Part shown: positions 51,808 to 59,822 of the stretch, piece after piece
How the letters are laid out: each line of letters starts with the position of its first letter
How positions within the stretch are numbered: position 1 is the first letter of the stretch
From: an uncultured Agathobacter sp.
GTDB lineage: Bacteria > Bacillota > Clostridia > Lachnospirales > Lachnospiraceae
Reading direction: 5' to 3'
Assembly (NCBI GenBank): GCA_910587655.1
Contig: CAJUND010000012.1
Location: forward strand, 1-64,000
DNA: 64,000 nucleotides
Made by a program: the position numbers and the translations under genes
Notes under the pieces: generated by a model
What the model was told of the DNA's origin: nothing
The model's input: only the letters and a program-made list of their open reading frames with translations
Databases searched by the model: none

Positions 51808-52566
51808 TCATGATTCTATTTTTTCATACCGTATTTTTACCACGCTGTTGTTTTCTGCCCGTGCTTTCATCGCTGCATAAACCTGGTTCCTTAAGTCATT
51901 TCTCTGCTCTTTTGCAGACAGGCCCTTTTTCGGGTAAAACGGTCCGTCCACATAAGTCACCATCATGGGACGTTTCCCTCTTTTTCTTTTCTGGTACGTA
52001 TTTGTCAGACTAAAAACCGGAACCTTGTATGTAACCGGATACCGGAACGGGGCATCCGTAAACGGACGGATACCGGTGTAATACGGCCAGATATGCGCCT
52101 CCGGATAAATCATGACACACGCATGCCCTATCTTTTTTTCCACTGCATGTATGAAATTTTTTGCTGCCCCGGCGTCATCCGGAAGCGGCAGCGCGCCCAG
52201 GTACGGTGTTATCCTTCCAAGCACCGGCATGGAAACATTGTTGGGATGCACAATAACCGACACATCCACAGGCCGGCACAACACGGCAGGCACAAACGCA
52301 TCAGCAAGAAAATGCGTATGGTTTCCATACAGAAAGTATCCGCCGTCTCCCGCCTTTTCAAACACTTCTTTTCCAATAATCTTATGATGGAAAAAAAGTT
52401 TCATGTATATACGTGCAGACGGCATTGCAATGATTCTGTACCAGAACAAATGAAGCAAACGGCTGCGCAGATAACGGTAATTTTTGTCGATTGTCTTTGC
52501 TTTTATATGGTCATCTGCAAATTCATCATTTAATTCGTCACGGTAATAAATCACTTTCTGCTTCAT
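51808..52566 (-). CDS. PlsC-type lysophospholipid acyltransferase-like protein
   Basis: A 252-residue acyltransferase: FLYGNHTHFLADAFVPAVL carries the NHxxxxD catalytic motif, LGALPLPDDAGAAKNF and CVMIYPEAHIWPYYTGIRPF match later motifs, with PEAHI where many have PEGT. The N-terminal 60 residues are charged, followed by a moderately hydrophobic stretch, so it is probably peripheral to the membrane. It transfers an acyl chain from an acyl carrier to a lysolipid or glycolipid. GGAGG lies 7 bases before the ATG, and a promoter lies just upstream. It is the first gene of the three-gene operon. Confidence 0.88.
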   Translation of the reverse strand: MKQKVIYYRDELNDEFADDHIKAKTIDKNYRYLRSRLLHLFWYRIIAMPSARIYMKLFFHHKIIGKEVFEKAGDGGYFLYGNHTHFLADAFVPAVLCRPVDVSVIVHPNNVSMPVLGRITPYLGALPLPDDAGAAKNFIHAVEKKIGHACVMIYPEAHIWPYYTGIRPFTDAPFRYPVTYKVPVFSLTNTYQKRKRGKRPMMVTYVDGPFYPKKGLSAKEQRNDLRNQVYAAMKARAENNSVVKIRYEKIES

Positions 52567-52591
52567 TTTCCACCCTCCTGATGTAAAATAA

Positions 52592-52620
52592 ATATTACAC
52601 CATGTGTCGCAGTTTGTCTA
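52592..52620 (-). promoter_or_regulatory. Promoter for the acyltransferase/glycosyltransferase operon
   Basis: TAGACA (52615-52620) and TAATAT (52592-52597), 17-base spacer, minus strand. Two direct copies of ATGTGTyGCr (52602-52611 and 52645-52654) lie in and upstream of it and could be regulator sites. Confidence 0.5.
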
Positions 52621-52672
52621 CCTCATTATGTCGTTTTTAAAACTATGTGTTGCGTTTTTGTTAAATTTATAC

Positions 52673-52709
52673 AAAAAAAACTGCTGCCAGCTATACATTC
52701 TTGCAGCAG
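52673..52709 (-). terminator. Terminator overlapping the end of tcdA
   Basis: CTGCTGC (52703-52709 side) pairs with GCAGCAG, followed by eight U (52673-52680). The upstream arm lies inside the last codons of tcdA, and the stop codon is in the loop. Confidence 0.85.
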
Positions 52710-53401
52710 CCTGATAAATCCCTGATAACTTCCCCTGCAATCAGAAGCCCCGCCACGGACGGAACGAATGCAACGCTTCCGGGAACGCGTTCCTCTGCAT
52801 CATCCCTTACTGGTTTTACCGGTTCTTCTTCGGAATATACGACTTTTAGTTTTTCGATTCCCCGTTTTTTCAGTTCGCGCCGCATCACGCGCGCCAGCGG
52901 GCAGACCTTTGTCTGGTAAATATCCGCGACCTGGAAACGTCCTGCGTCCAGCTTGTTTCCGGCGCCCATGCTGCTGATGACCGGGACGCCTGCTTCTTTT
53001 GCTTTCATAATCAGGGCAGTTTTTGCTGCAACGGTGTCCACGGCATCCACCACATAATCATATTCCCCGAACGGAAAATCATCCGCATGTTCCGGCAGAA
53101 AAAAGCAGTTGTTTATGTTTACCTGTACCTGCGGGTTAATGTCTTTCATGCGCTCCTTCATGACTTCGGTTTTATAAGCCCCGATGGTCTTATGCGTTGC
53201 GATAATCTGCCGGTTGATGTTAGTCAGGCTGACCCTGTCATGGTCTGTCAGGTCAAACGCCCCGATTCCGCTTCTGACCAGCGCCTCACACACATAGCCG
53301 CCCACCCCGCCGATTCCAAATACTGCCACGCGGCAACGGCTTAATTTTTTTACGGCTTCCTTTCCTAGTAAAAGTTCGGTTCTTGAAAACATTGTCTCCA
53401 T
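52691..53401 (-). CDS. tcdA: TcdA, tRNA threonylcarbamoyladenosine dehydratase
   Basis: A 236-residue E1-like (ThiF/MoeB superfamily) protein: AVFGIGGVGGYVCEALVRSG binds ATP, DHDRVSLTNINRQIIATHKT and DYVVDAVDTVAAKTALI follow, and CPLARVMRRELKKRGIEKLK is typical of TcdA rather than ThiF. It cyclises t6A at position 37 of tRNAs in an ATP-dependent step. GGGGAGG precedes the ATG. It is divergent from pdxS and ends in its own terminator. Because the thiamine cluster at 55-58 kb lacks thiF, a second role activating ThiS cannot be excluded, but the motifs favour TcdA. Confidence 0.9.
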   Translation of the reverse strand: METMFSRTELLLGKEAVKKLSRCRVAVFGIGGVGGYVCEALVRSGIGAFDLTDHDRVSLTNINRQIIATHKTIGAYKTEVMKERMKDINPQVQVNINNCFFLPEHADDFPFGEYDYVVDAVDTVAAKTALIMKAKEAGVPVISSMGAGNKLDAGRFQVADIYQTKVCPLARVMRRELKKRGIEKLKVVYSEEEPVKPVRDDAEERVPGSVAFVPSVAGLLIAGEVIRDLSGCCKNV

Positions 53402-53455
53402 TTTTTCCTCCCCGGATACAGATTCTGGTCTTATAATTTTTATTCAAATTGGCTA

Positions 53456-53484
53456 TTTTCACCATTTCAGTTCTATCCTATAAT
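53456..53484 (+). promoter_or_regulatory. Promoter for pdxS-pdxT
   Basis: TTTTCA (53456-53461), 17-base spacer, TATAAT (53479-53484), about 30 bases before the ATG. No MocR-type PdxR gene is adjacent. Confidence 0.55.
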
Positions 53485-53515
53485 TTTTTATAAAAAAAGT
53501 CAACAGGAGGCTGTT

Positions 53516-54397
53516 ATGAGTAAAACAGAAGAAAGATATGAACTGAATAAAAACCTTGCACAGATGTTAAAAGGCGGTGTCATCATGGATGTTACCACAC
53601 CGGAACAGGCTAAGATTGCCGAAAGCGCAGGCGCATGCGCGGTTATGGCGTTAGAGCGTATCCCGGCTGACATCCGTGCCGCAGGCGGCGTATCGCGTAT
53701 GAGCGACCCGAAGATGATACGCGGAATCCAGGAGTCTGTTTCCATTCCGGTTATGGCAAAGTGCCGGATCGGACATTTTGCAGAAGCACAGGTTCTGGAA
53801 GCAATCGAGATTGATTATATTGATGAAAGTGAAGTTCTCTCCCCTGCCGATGATGTTTACCACATTAACAAAAGGGACTTTAAAGTACCGTTTGTCTGCG
53901 GCGCAAAGGACCTGGGCGAGGCGCTGCGCCGGATTAACGAGGGTGCATCCATGATCCGTACCAAGGGTGAACCGGGTACCGGTGACGTCGTACAGGCAGT
54001 ACGCCATATGCGTAAGATGAACAGTGAAATTGCAAAGCTTACCAGTATGCGCCCTGATGAACTTTTCGAGGCTGCAAAACAGCTTCAGGTTCCGTATGAA
54101 CTGGTGGAATACGTGCATGAAAACGGTAAGCTTCCGGTCGTTAATTTTGCAGCAGGCGGCGTTGCAACTCCTGCAGACGCAGCACTGATGATGCAGCTTG
54201 GCGCGGAGGGTGTCTTTGTCGGTTCCGGAATCTTTAAGTCCGGCGATCCTGCAAAACGTGCCGCTGCCATTGTAAAAGCAGTAACAAACTTTACAGACGC
54301 AAAACTGATTGCGGAACTGTCCACAGATCTCGGCGAAGCCATGGTCGGCATCAATGAACAGGAAATCGCCCTGCTCATGGCAGAAAGAGGAAAATAA
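53516..54397 (+). CDS. pdxS: PdxS, pyridoxal 5'-phosphate synthase lyase subunit
   Basis: A 293-residue TIM-barrel enzyme that makes pyridoxal 5'-phosphate from ribose 5-phosphate, glyceraldehyde 3-phosphate and ammonia. Highly conserved blocks: LAQMLKGGVIMDVTTPEQAK, GACAVMALERIPADIRAAGG, MAKCRIGHFAEAQVLEA (active-site Lys), DEVL-type DESEVLSPADDVYHI, and GAEGVFVGSGIFKSGDPAKR. AGGAGG CTGTT ATG gives a clear start. Its stop overlaps the pdxT start as TAATG. The proteins form a 12+12 complex in which PdxT feeds ammonia to PdxS. Confidence 0.98.
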   Translation: MSKTEERYELNKNLAQMLKGGVIMDVTTPEQAKIAESAGACAVMALERIPADIRAAGGVSRMSDPKMIRGIQESVSIPVMAKCRIGHFAEAQVLEAIEIDYIDESEVLSPADDVYHINKRDFKVPFVCGAKDLGEALRRINEGASMIRTKGEPGTGDVVQAVRHMRKMNSEIAKLTSMRPDELFEAAKQLQVPYELVEYVHENGKLPVVNFAAGGVATPADAALMMQLGAEGVFVGSGIFKSGDPAKRAAAIVKAVTNFTDAKLIAELSTDLGEAMVGINEQEIALLMAERGK

Positions 54398-54954
54398 TGA
54401 CGGTTGCAGTACTTGCCCTCCAGGGCGCATTTATTGAACACGAAAAAATACTTTCCAGACTTAGAGCTGATGTTATTGAACTGCGGCAGGCAGAGGATGT
54501 AAGGAAATCTTATGACAGACTGGTTCTGCCCGGCGGTGAAAGCACGGTGCAGGGAAAACTGCTGAAGGAACTGGATATGTATGACACGCTTTATGAACAG
54601 ATTTCAGGCGGTATGCCGGTGCTTGCCACCTGTGCGGGAATGATTCTTCTTGCCTCTGAAATCGAAGGATGTGACGGACACCACTTTGGTACCATCCCGA
54701 TGTGCGTCCGCCGCAATGCCTACGGCAGACAGCTTGGCAGCTTCCACACGGATGCGGAGGTTACAGGTATCGGCACGGTCCCGATGACATTTATCCGCGC
54801 ACCTTATGTTGCACAGGTACAGGAAGGTGTGGAAGTTTTAGCCGCCGTTAATGATAAAATCGTGGGAGTAAAATATAAAAACCAGCTTGCGTTTTCGTTT
54901 CACCCGGAGCTGGATGATGATATGCGGATTCATGAGGCATTTCTTAAATTATAG
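54397..54954 (+). CDS. pdxT: PdxT, glutaminase subunit of PLP synthase
   Basis: A 185-residue class I glutamine amidotransferase: VAVLALQGAFIEHEKIL, VLPGGESTVQGKLL, the nucleophile block PVLATCAGMILLA (Cys), FHTDAEVTGIG and the catalytic His-Glu in AFSFHPELDDD. It releases ammonia from glutamine and channels it to PdxS. It is coupled to pdxS through TAATG and followed by a strong terminator. Family length is about 185-200 residues. Confidence 0.97.
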   Translation: MTVAVLALQGAFIEHEKILSRLRADVIELRQAEDVRKSYDRLVLPGGESTVQGKLLKELDMYDTLYEQISGGMPVLATCAGMILLASEIEGCDGHHFGTIPMCVRRNAYGRQLGSFHTDAEVTGIGTVPMTFIRAPYVAQVQEGVEVLAAVNDKIVGVKYKNQLAFSFHPELDDDMRIHEAFLKL

Positions 54955-54968
54955 CATTTATATGCAGC

Positions 54969-55000
54969 AAAAAAGGACGGCGGAAGACCGTCCTTTTATT
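54969..55000. terminator. Bidirectional terminator after pdxT
   Basis: GGACGG/CCGTCC (54975-54993), with TTTT on the right and an A-tract on the left. It serves pdxT (plus) and the convergent thiamine operon (minus). Confidence 0.88.
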
Positions 55001-55047
55001 TACGCGGGCAAGGAACCAGGCGGCTGCCTGCAGAAATCTGGCCTGCA

Positions 55048-55257
55048 TTAATCAAGCGTAAGCTCTTCTGTTACGATTCCCAGGGCTTCCAGTTTTGCCT
55101 TGGTAGTTCTCAGCTGGTACTGGATTTCTTTTTCCCTGTCATTCGCTGCTTTAATTCTTTGCAAATCAATATACTTGTCCATTAATATTGTAGCCAGTTT
55201 TTTTTCAGGCATTTCTAATGCCTCCATACATCCTTTTCTCCTTTCCGCTAAAACCAT
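55048..55257 (-). CDS. Unrecognised small coiled-coil protein at the end of the thiamine operon
   Basis: About 69 residues if started at ATG 55257, where GGAG lies 8 bases upstream and the ThiE stop is 2 bases before. An ATG at 55227 with AAGGAG upstream is an equal alternative (59 residues). The protein is helical, with charge repeats (KLATILMDKYIDLQRIKAAN, EIQYQLRTTKAKLEALGIV). No family is recognised, and its place in the operon does not by itself show a role in thiamine synthesis. Confidence 0.65.
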   Translation of the reverse strand: MVLAERRKGCMEALEMPEKKLATILMDKYIDLQRIKAANDREKEIQYQLRTTKAKLEALGIVTEELTLD

Positions 55258-55259
55258 AT

Positions 55260-55817
55260 TCAGTTCTCCATATACTCTGACATCATACACACACCCGCCG
55301 CCCCCTGCCTGATGCAGTCCCTGATGTTATCCTCATGGATACCGCCGATGGCATAGACCGGGATGTTTATAGACTGGCAGACGTCCTTTAAAAACGAAAG
55401 TCCTCTTGCCGGGACTCCTTTTTTGCAGTCTGTCAGGAAGATATGTCCGGCTGTCAAATAGGAAGCGCCGTTTTTTTCCGCCAGCAGCGCATCCTGCAGG
55501 GAATGCACGGATACGCCCAGTCCGGTGAAGTATCTTTTTTCCTCCGCGGTCATGGAAAGCATGGCGGAAAGCGGCATATGCAGCCGGCGGATGCCAAGCC
55601 GTCCGGCAACTGCGGGAAAGCTGTGCAGCACCAGTACGGTACTGCTGTTTTCACACAGTGTTTTTACCTCTTTTGCCAGTGCTTCATATTCTGCCTCACT
55701 TAAATCTTTTTCCCGTAACACCAGCATATCCGGTTCTTTTTGCAGTACCCGTTTGATCTGTTCACAAAAATCTCCTTTTACCAGCTTCCGGTTTGTGATA
55801 CAGATTTTTTTATACAT
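55260..55817 (-). CDS. thiE: ThiE/TenI-type thiamine phosphate synthase-like protein
   Basis: A 185-residue TIM barrel of the ThiE/TenI family: ICITNRKLV, VLREKDLSEAEYEALAKEV, IRRLHMPLSAM, YLTAGHIFLTDCKKGVPARG and VYAIGGIHEDNIRDCIRQGA (glycine-rich phosphate loop). ThiE joins thiazole and pyrimidine halves to thiamine phosphate; TenI aromatises the thiazole. The usual ThiE motif GPIFxTxTKxx appears as GHIFLTDCKK, and GVSVHSLQDALLAEKNGA lacks some ThiE residues, so TenI is also possible. The start is ATG 55817, overlapping the thiH stop; the longer frame has no support. Confidence 0.8.
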   Translation of the reverse strand: MYKKICITNRKLVKGDFCEQIKRVLQKEPDMLVLREKDLSEAEYEALAKEVKTLCENSSTVLVLHSFPAVAGRLGIRRLHMPLSAMLSMTAEEKRYFTGLGVSVHSLQDALLAEKNGASYLTAGHIFLTDCKKGVPARGLSFLKDVCQSINIPVYAIGGIHEDNIRDCIRQGAAGVCMMSEYMEN

Positions 55818-57063
55818 AGACATAATCGTTACATACCGGCTGCAAGCCTTCCCGTTCCATATCCCCGTACACCTGCTCAAAACTTCTGCCGTCAGATATT
55901 TCAAACTGCTCGTCCCCGGTATCCTCCGGTTCTTTTCCTTCATATTTGCTTTCATGGTCGCCGATTCCCGTGGATACGCCCGCGGACACTTTTGTTGCGG
56001 CAATCTTTACGATACCGTCACGGAAATGTTTCTGCTCCCTGGTGGAAACCGTAATTCCGACATATGGAAGAAACATACGGTAGGCACACAGAATCTGGCA
56101 GAGTTCTTTTTCATGAACGTCCTGCGGATGAATCTTATCGTTATTCACAATCGGACGCAGTCTCGGACAGGAAAGCGAATACTCCACATGCGGGTATTTT
56201 CTCTGCAGAAAATAGATATGGAGCGCACTTGCAAGCGCATCCTTCCTGAAATCGGAAAGCCCAAGCAGCGCAGACCCCGCAACCCCGCGCATTCCGCCTA
56301 AAATCGCACGCTCCTGCGCATCAAAACGGTACGGGTAAATCCGCTTGTGCCCCAGAAGGTGCAGGGTTTCATATTTGTCAGAATCATAGGTTTCCTGGAA
56401 AACGGTCACATAATCCGCCCCGCACTCATGCAGGTAGCGGTATTCATCGGTATTCATCGGATACACTTCCAGCCCCACGTTCCGGAAATATTTTCTGGCG
56501 AGCCTGCATGCCTCCCCGATATAAGTAACATCACTTGCCGCACGGCTCTCCCCGGTCAGCATCAGAATTTCTTCTATGCCGGAATCCGCAATGATTTTCA
56601 TTTCATGCTCGATTTCTTCCATCGTAAGCTTTTTCCTGTGGATGTCGTTATAACAGTTAAATCCGCAGTAAATGCAGTAATTTTCACAGTAGTTTGCGAT
56701 ATAAAGCGGGGTAAACAGATATACGGTATTTCCAAAATGCTTACTGGTTTCTATTTTTGCCCTTGCCGCCATTTCCTCTAAAAACGGGGCGGCTGCCGGA
56801 GATAAAAGCGCTTTGAAATCCTGAACCGAACAGGTTTCATTTGCCAGCGCACGCCTGACATCCTGAGCCGTAAAGCTGTCGTAATCATAGCTTTCCATTT
56901 CTTCCAGTACCAGATTTCTGATACCGGAATCAATCTGTTCCATTCCCTCCATATATTCCATATGGTTTGTCCTGCCCAAAGGATCTGTTTCCAGTCTGTG
57001 CTTTTTTTCCAGCGCTTCTTTGCTCAGTTTGTCTGAATCAATAAAAAATTGGTTTTCTGCCAT
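55810..57063 (-). CDS. thiH: ThiH, radical-SAM 2-iminoacetate synthase
   Basis: A 417-residue radical-SAM enzyme that cleaves tyrosine to give the 2-iminoacetate needed for the thiazole ring in anaerobes. The cluster motif is NYCENYCIYCGFNCYNDIHR (CxxxCxxC). LMLTGESRAASDVTYIGEAC, YVTVFQETYDSDKYETLHLL and CPRLRPIVNN are typical. It is a paralogue of HydG at 13.7 kb. It overlaps thiE by 8 bases and follows thiSG by 16 bases. Its presence, in place of ThiO, fits a strictly anaerobic host. Confidence 0.96.
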   Translation of the reverse strand: MAENQFFIDSDKLSKEALEKKHRLETDPLGRTNHMEYMEGMEQIDSGIRNLVLEEMESYDYDSFTAQDVRRALANETCSVQDFKALLSPAAAPFLEEMAARAKIETSKHFGNTVYLFTPLYIANYCENYCIYCGFNCYNDIHRKKLTMEEIEHEMKIIADSGIEEILMLTGESRAASDVTYIGEACRLARKYFRNVGLEVYPMNTDEYRYLHECGADYVTVFQETYDSDKYETLHLLGHKRIYPYRFDAQERAILGGMRGVAGSALLGLSDFRKDALASALHIYFLQRKYPHVEYSLSCPRLRPIVNNDKIHPQDVHEKELCQILCAYRMFLPYVGITVSTREQKHFRDGIVKIAATKVSAGVSTGIGDHESKYEGKEPEDTGDEQFEISDGRSFEQVYGDMEREGLQPVCNDYVYV

Positions 57064-57079
57064 CAGTTTATGCCTCTTT

Positions 57080-58048
57080 CTAATCCCTTAAAAATCCGGT
57101 CAGCGGGTCTGATGCGGATGCCCCGCGCTCTAACACCCTTCCCAGTCCGGCAAGGTATGCGCTTCTTCCTGCCTCGATTGCCGCCTTAAACGCAGCTGCC
57201 ATTGCCGGAATGTCCCCGGCTGTTGCAATCGCCGTATTGGACATAACAGCGGCTGCTCCCATTTCCATCGCTTCACATGCCTGCGACGGCTTTCCGATAC
57301 CCGCGTCCACAATGACAGGCAGGTCAATTTCATCAATCAGAATCTGGATAAATTCTTTTGTCGCAAGTCCTTTGTTGGAACCAATCGGGGAAGCAAGCGG
57401 CATAACTGCTGCTGCTCCTGCATTCATCAAATCCCTTGCCGTGTACAAATCCGGATACATATACGGCAGGACGACAAATCCCTCGTCTGCCAGCAGCTCC
57501 GTTGCCTTTACTGTTTCCACATTGTCCGGAAGCAGGTATTTGCTGTCTTTCATAATTTCTATTTTTATGAAATTTCCGCAGCCAAGCTCACGCGCCATCC
57601 TTGCAATCCTGACCGCTTCCTTTGCATCCCTTGCCCCGGAGGTATTGGGAAGCAGCGTCACATTATCCGGAATAAAATCCAGAATATTTTCTTTTTGTTT
57701 CGTATTCGTCCTGCGGACCGCAAGCGTAATAATCTGTGCGCCTGCCTGTTCCACTGCCGCCTGAATCAGTTCCATGGAATATTTCCCGGAACCTAAAATA
57801 AACCGGGAAGTAAATTCTTTTCCTCCAAGGGAAAAGGTATCCTTGACCGGCTGGGAACCGCCGCCCATAAAGCTGACAATTTCCACAACCTGTCCATCCT
57901 GCAGTATTGTCTGACCGTACTGCTCTTTGGATATGATTTTTTCATCGATTTCCACCACGAATGTTCCCATCCGGTATTCGTTTTCCTCTAAATACTTAAG
58001 GAGCGGCATTCCTGCCGCATCCACATCCTTTCCGTTTATGTGAACCAA
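57080..58048 (-). CDS. thiSG: Fused ThiS-ThiG (sulfur carrier plus thiazole synthase)
   Basis: A 322-residue fusion. The start is TTG 58048 (VHINGKDVDAAGMPLLKYL), with AAGGGGA 7 bases upstream. Residues 1-64 are ThiS, including VVEIVSFMGGG, the point at which free ThiS would end. Without a stop it continues through SQPVKDTF into ThiG (residues about 73-322): LGGKEFTSRFILGSGKYSM, VRRTNTKQKENILDFIP, LLPNTSGARDAKEAVRIAR, PVIVDAGIGKPSQACEAMEM and MSNTAIATAGD. ThiG builds the thiazole using sulfur from ThiS thiocarboxylate, which needs a free C-terminal Gly. The fusion must therefore be cut or work differently. No thiF lies in the operon and no TPP riboswitch is seen in the 50 bases upstream. Confidence 0.92.
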   Translation of the reverse strand: MVHINGKDVDAAGMPLLKYLEENEYRMGTFVVEIDEKIISKEQYGQTILQDGQVVEIVSFMGGGSQPVKDTFSLGGKEFTSRFILGSGKYSMELIQAAVEQAGAQIITLAVRRTNTKQKENILDFIPDNVTLLPNTSGARDAKEAVRIARMARELGCGNFIKIEIMKDSKYLLPDNVETVKATELLADEGFVVLPYMYPDLYTARDLMNAGAAAVMPLASPIGSNKGLATKEFIQILIDEIDLPVIVDAGIGKPSQACEAMEMGAAAVMSNTAIATAGDIPAMAAAFKAAIEAGRSAYLAGLGRVLERGASASDPLTGFLRD

Positions 58049-58098
58049 ATTACATTCCCCTTTCCCACTATCTGAAATCATTTCGCAAAATGAACTTC

Positions 58099-59796
58099 TT
58101 ATTTAATTTGCTCTAACGCTGTCATCTCTTCCTCAGAAACCAGTCTTCTTGGATCAATTAAAAGCTTGATGCTGTCTCCGACTTTGCCGACTGCACGTAC
58201 ATACTGGTTATGCATCCCGTCCGACCATCCGACCTTCGGAGGCGGAAGCAGTTTCTCTTTTGGAATTTCCACAACCTCGGCGATTCTTTCCACCATCAGT
58301 CCAATCATATGGTCCCTATAGCTGATTACAATGATACATGTCTTATCACTGCAGTCTAACGGCTCCTGTCCAAAACGGACCCTTACATCAATAATCGGAA
58401 CAACCTTTCCCCTTAAATGAATAATTCCTTTAATATAATCCGGACTTTCCGGAAATTCTGTAATCTGCTGGTAAATGATTACTTCTGTCACATAGGAAAT
58501 TTTCATACCGAAATATTCCTTTCCGGACTGGAAAGTCATATACTTGTCTTTGAGGGTTTCGGATTCATCCTCCTCATCATCTTCAAATTCCGGTTCCGGG
58601 GTTCCTATCCGCTGCAGTGTATCCTTAATCTGTTTTTCTACTTTTTCCTCCTCTGGAAAAACTGCCCCAAGTGCGGCTATTTCCTGTTTTACATCTGAAA
58701 AAACTGCTGACATCTGGCAGGCAGCTTCCTCAAAACGGTCCAGTTTCAGCCCCTCCGCCTTTAAGTCCGGATTCTCAATTACAGCTGCTTCCAGACATTC
58801 CAGCCTTATAATTAAATCGGTAAGCTTTTTCAGATGTTCTGAATCCGCAGGGACAGCCGCCGGAACTGGCGCTTTCTGTTCCTTTTCGGCGTTCTTTAAC
58901 GGAATTACAAAATCGCCGGGCGCAGGTGCCGTCTTAACAACCACCCCCATATTCCCAAGTGACTCTTCAAATTCTTTCTGCGTGCATTCCGAAATCGTCA
59001 GCTGTTTGATATCATAACCGAGGGAAATCCTCTCCCGGAGCTCTTTTTCTGTTTTATCCGTATGGAGAAAAACCTGGAAGCCATCGTCTAAAATCTTTTG
59101 TATGCTGTCATCCGTTGTCAGGATATCCGACGGGAAAAACCTTATGTTTTCCGCAATTCCTTTCAGCTTATGTACCAGCTTAAAGGCATGGATATTAATT
59201 AAATCCAGTTCCGGGTGGTAGGTAACTTTCATCAGGTAAAAATGACTGTTCTCAGATGCCTTCGGCGGTATATATATATGCTGTTCCTCTTTCACCTGGG
59301 CATTCTCTTCCTCTGCAGGCGCATCATCCAGATTAATCTGTAAAGTCCCCTCCTGCTGCATGGGCTGCTGCGGTTCATTTCCCTGTTCCGTTTTGATTTT
59401 ATTTAAGAAAGCGTCCAGCTCTTCAATTAGCGGCGCACTGTCCCCGTCCGCCTCGCCGCCGTCCTGGATTTTATTTAACTCCCCGCTGATGAAATCTTCC
59501 ACATCCAGTACATGGGTAATCAGCTCCATATGGGGAACATTCTGCGGATGGGATTCCCTCAGAAAATAAAATATATCCTCCAGTTTATGCGCTGTCTTTG
59601 TGATACCGTCAAACTCCATAATTGCAGACGACCCTTTAATCGTATGCATTGCACGGAAAATCTCATTAATGCTGTCCTCGTCAAAACAGTCTGCATCCTG
59701 ATGTTCCAGTACGATTTCCTGCAAATTTTCAAGCAGCTGTGTATTTTCAAAGAGATATGTCCCAAGCATATCTTCTGTATTCCACTCTTCTGCCAT
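58099..59796 (-). CDS. CheA-like protein without kinase domain (HPt-P2-P3 remnant-CheW)
   Basis: A 565-residue protein. Residues 1-115 are a CheA P1/HPt domain with the phosphorylatable His51 in RAMHTIKGSSAIMEF. Residues about 183-272 match a CheA P2 response-regulator docking domain (HFYLMKVTYHPELDLINIHA). Residues about 317-375 resemble the P3 dimerisation helices (LKKLTDLIIRLECLEAAVIE). There is no ATPase (no N, G1 or G2 boxes). Residues about 412-560 are a CheW domain (GIIHLRGKVVPIIDVRVRFG). It cannot phosphorylate itself, so it probably relays phosphate between the neighbouring hybrid kinase and response regulator, or couples them to chemoreceptors. GGGAG precedes the ATG. Confidence 0.88.
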   Translation of the reverse strand: MAEEWNTEDMLGTYLFENTQLLENLQEIVLEHQDADCFDEDSINEIFRAMHTIKGSSAIMEFDGITKTAHKLEDIFYFLRESHPQNVPHMELITHVLDVEDFISGELNKIQDGGEADGDSAPLIEELDAFLNKIKTEQGNEPQQPMQQEGTLQINLDDAPAEEENAQVKEEQHIYIPPKASENSHFYLMKVTYHPELDLINIHAFKLVHKLKGIAENIRFFPSDILTTDDSIQKILDDGFQVFLHTDKTEKELRERISLGYDIKQLTISECTQKEFEESLGNMGVVVKTAPAPGDFVIPLKNAEKEQKAPVPAAVPADSEHLKKLTDLIIRLECLEAAVIENPDLKAEGLKLDRFEEAACQMSAVFSDVKQEIAALGAVFPEEEKVEKQIKDTLQRIGTPEPEFEDDEEDESETLKDKYMTFQSGKEYFGMKISYVTEVIIYQQITEFPESPDYIKGIIHLRGKVVPIIDVRVRFGQEPLDCSDKTCIIVISYRDHMIGLMVERIAEVVEIPKEKLLPPPKVGWSDGMHNQYVRAVGKVGDSIKLLIDPRRLVSEEEMTALEQIK

Positions 59797-59822
59797 CCTG
59801 GTTCTCCCTTCTGTTAATCCTG

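Noticed and set aside
52691..53401. ThiF assignment for the E1-like gene near the thiamine cluster
   Set aside because: The CPLARVMRRELKKRGIEKLK block and overall pattern fit TcdA, and the gene is divergent from pdxS with its own terminator, separate from the thi operon.
55818..56003. Longer ThiE-like protein starting at 56003
   Set aside because: The extension lies inside thiH in another frame and has no ribosome binding site; ATG 55817 gives the normal barrel start.
58049..58098. TPP riboswitch upstream of the thiamine operon
   Set aside because: Only 50 bases separate thiSG from the CheA-like gene, too short for the riboswitch fold, and no conserved CUGAGA-type element is present.
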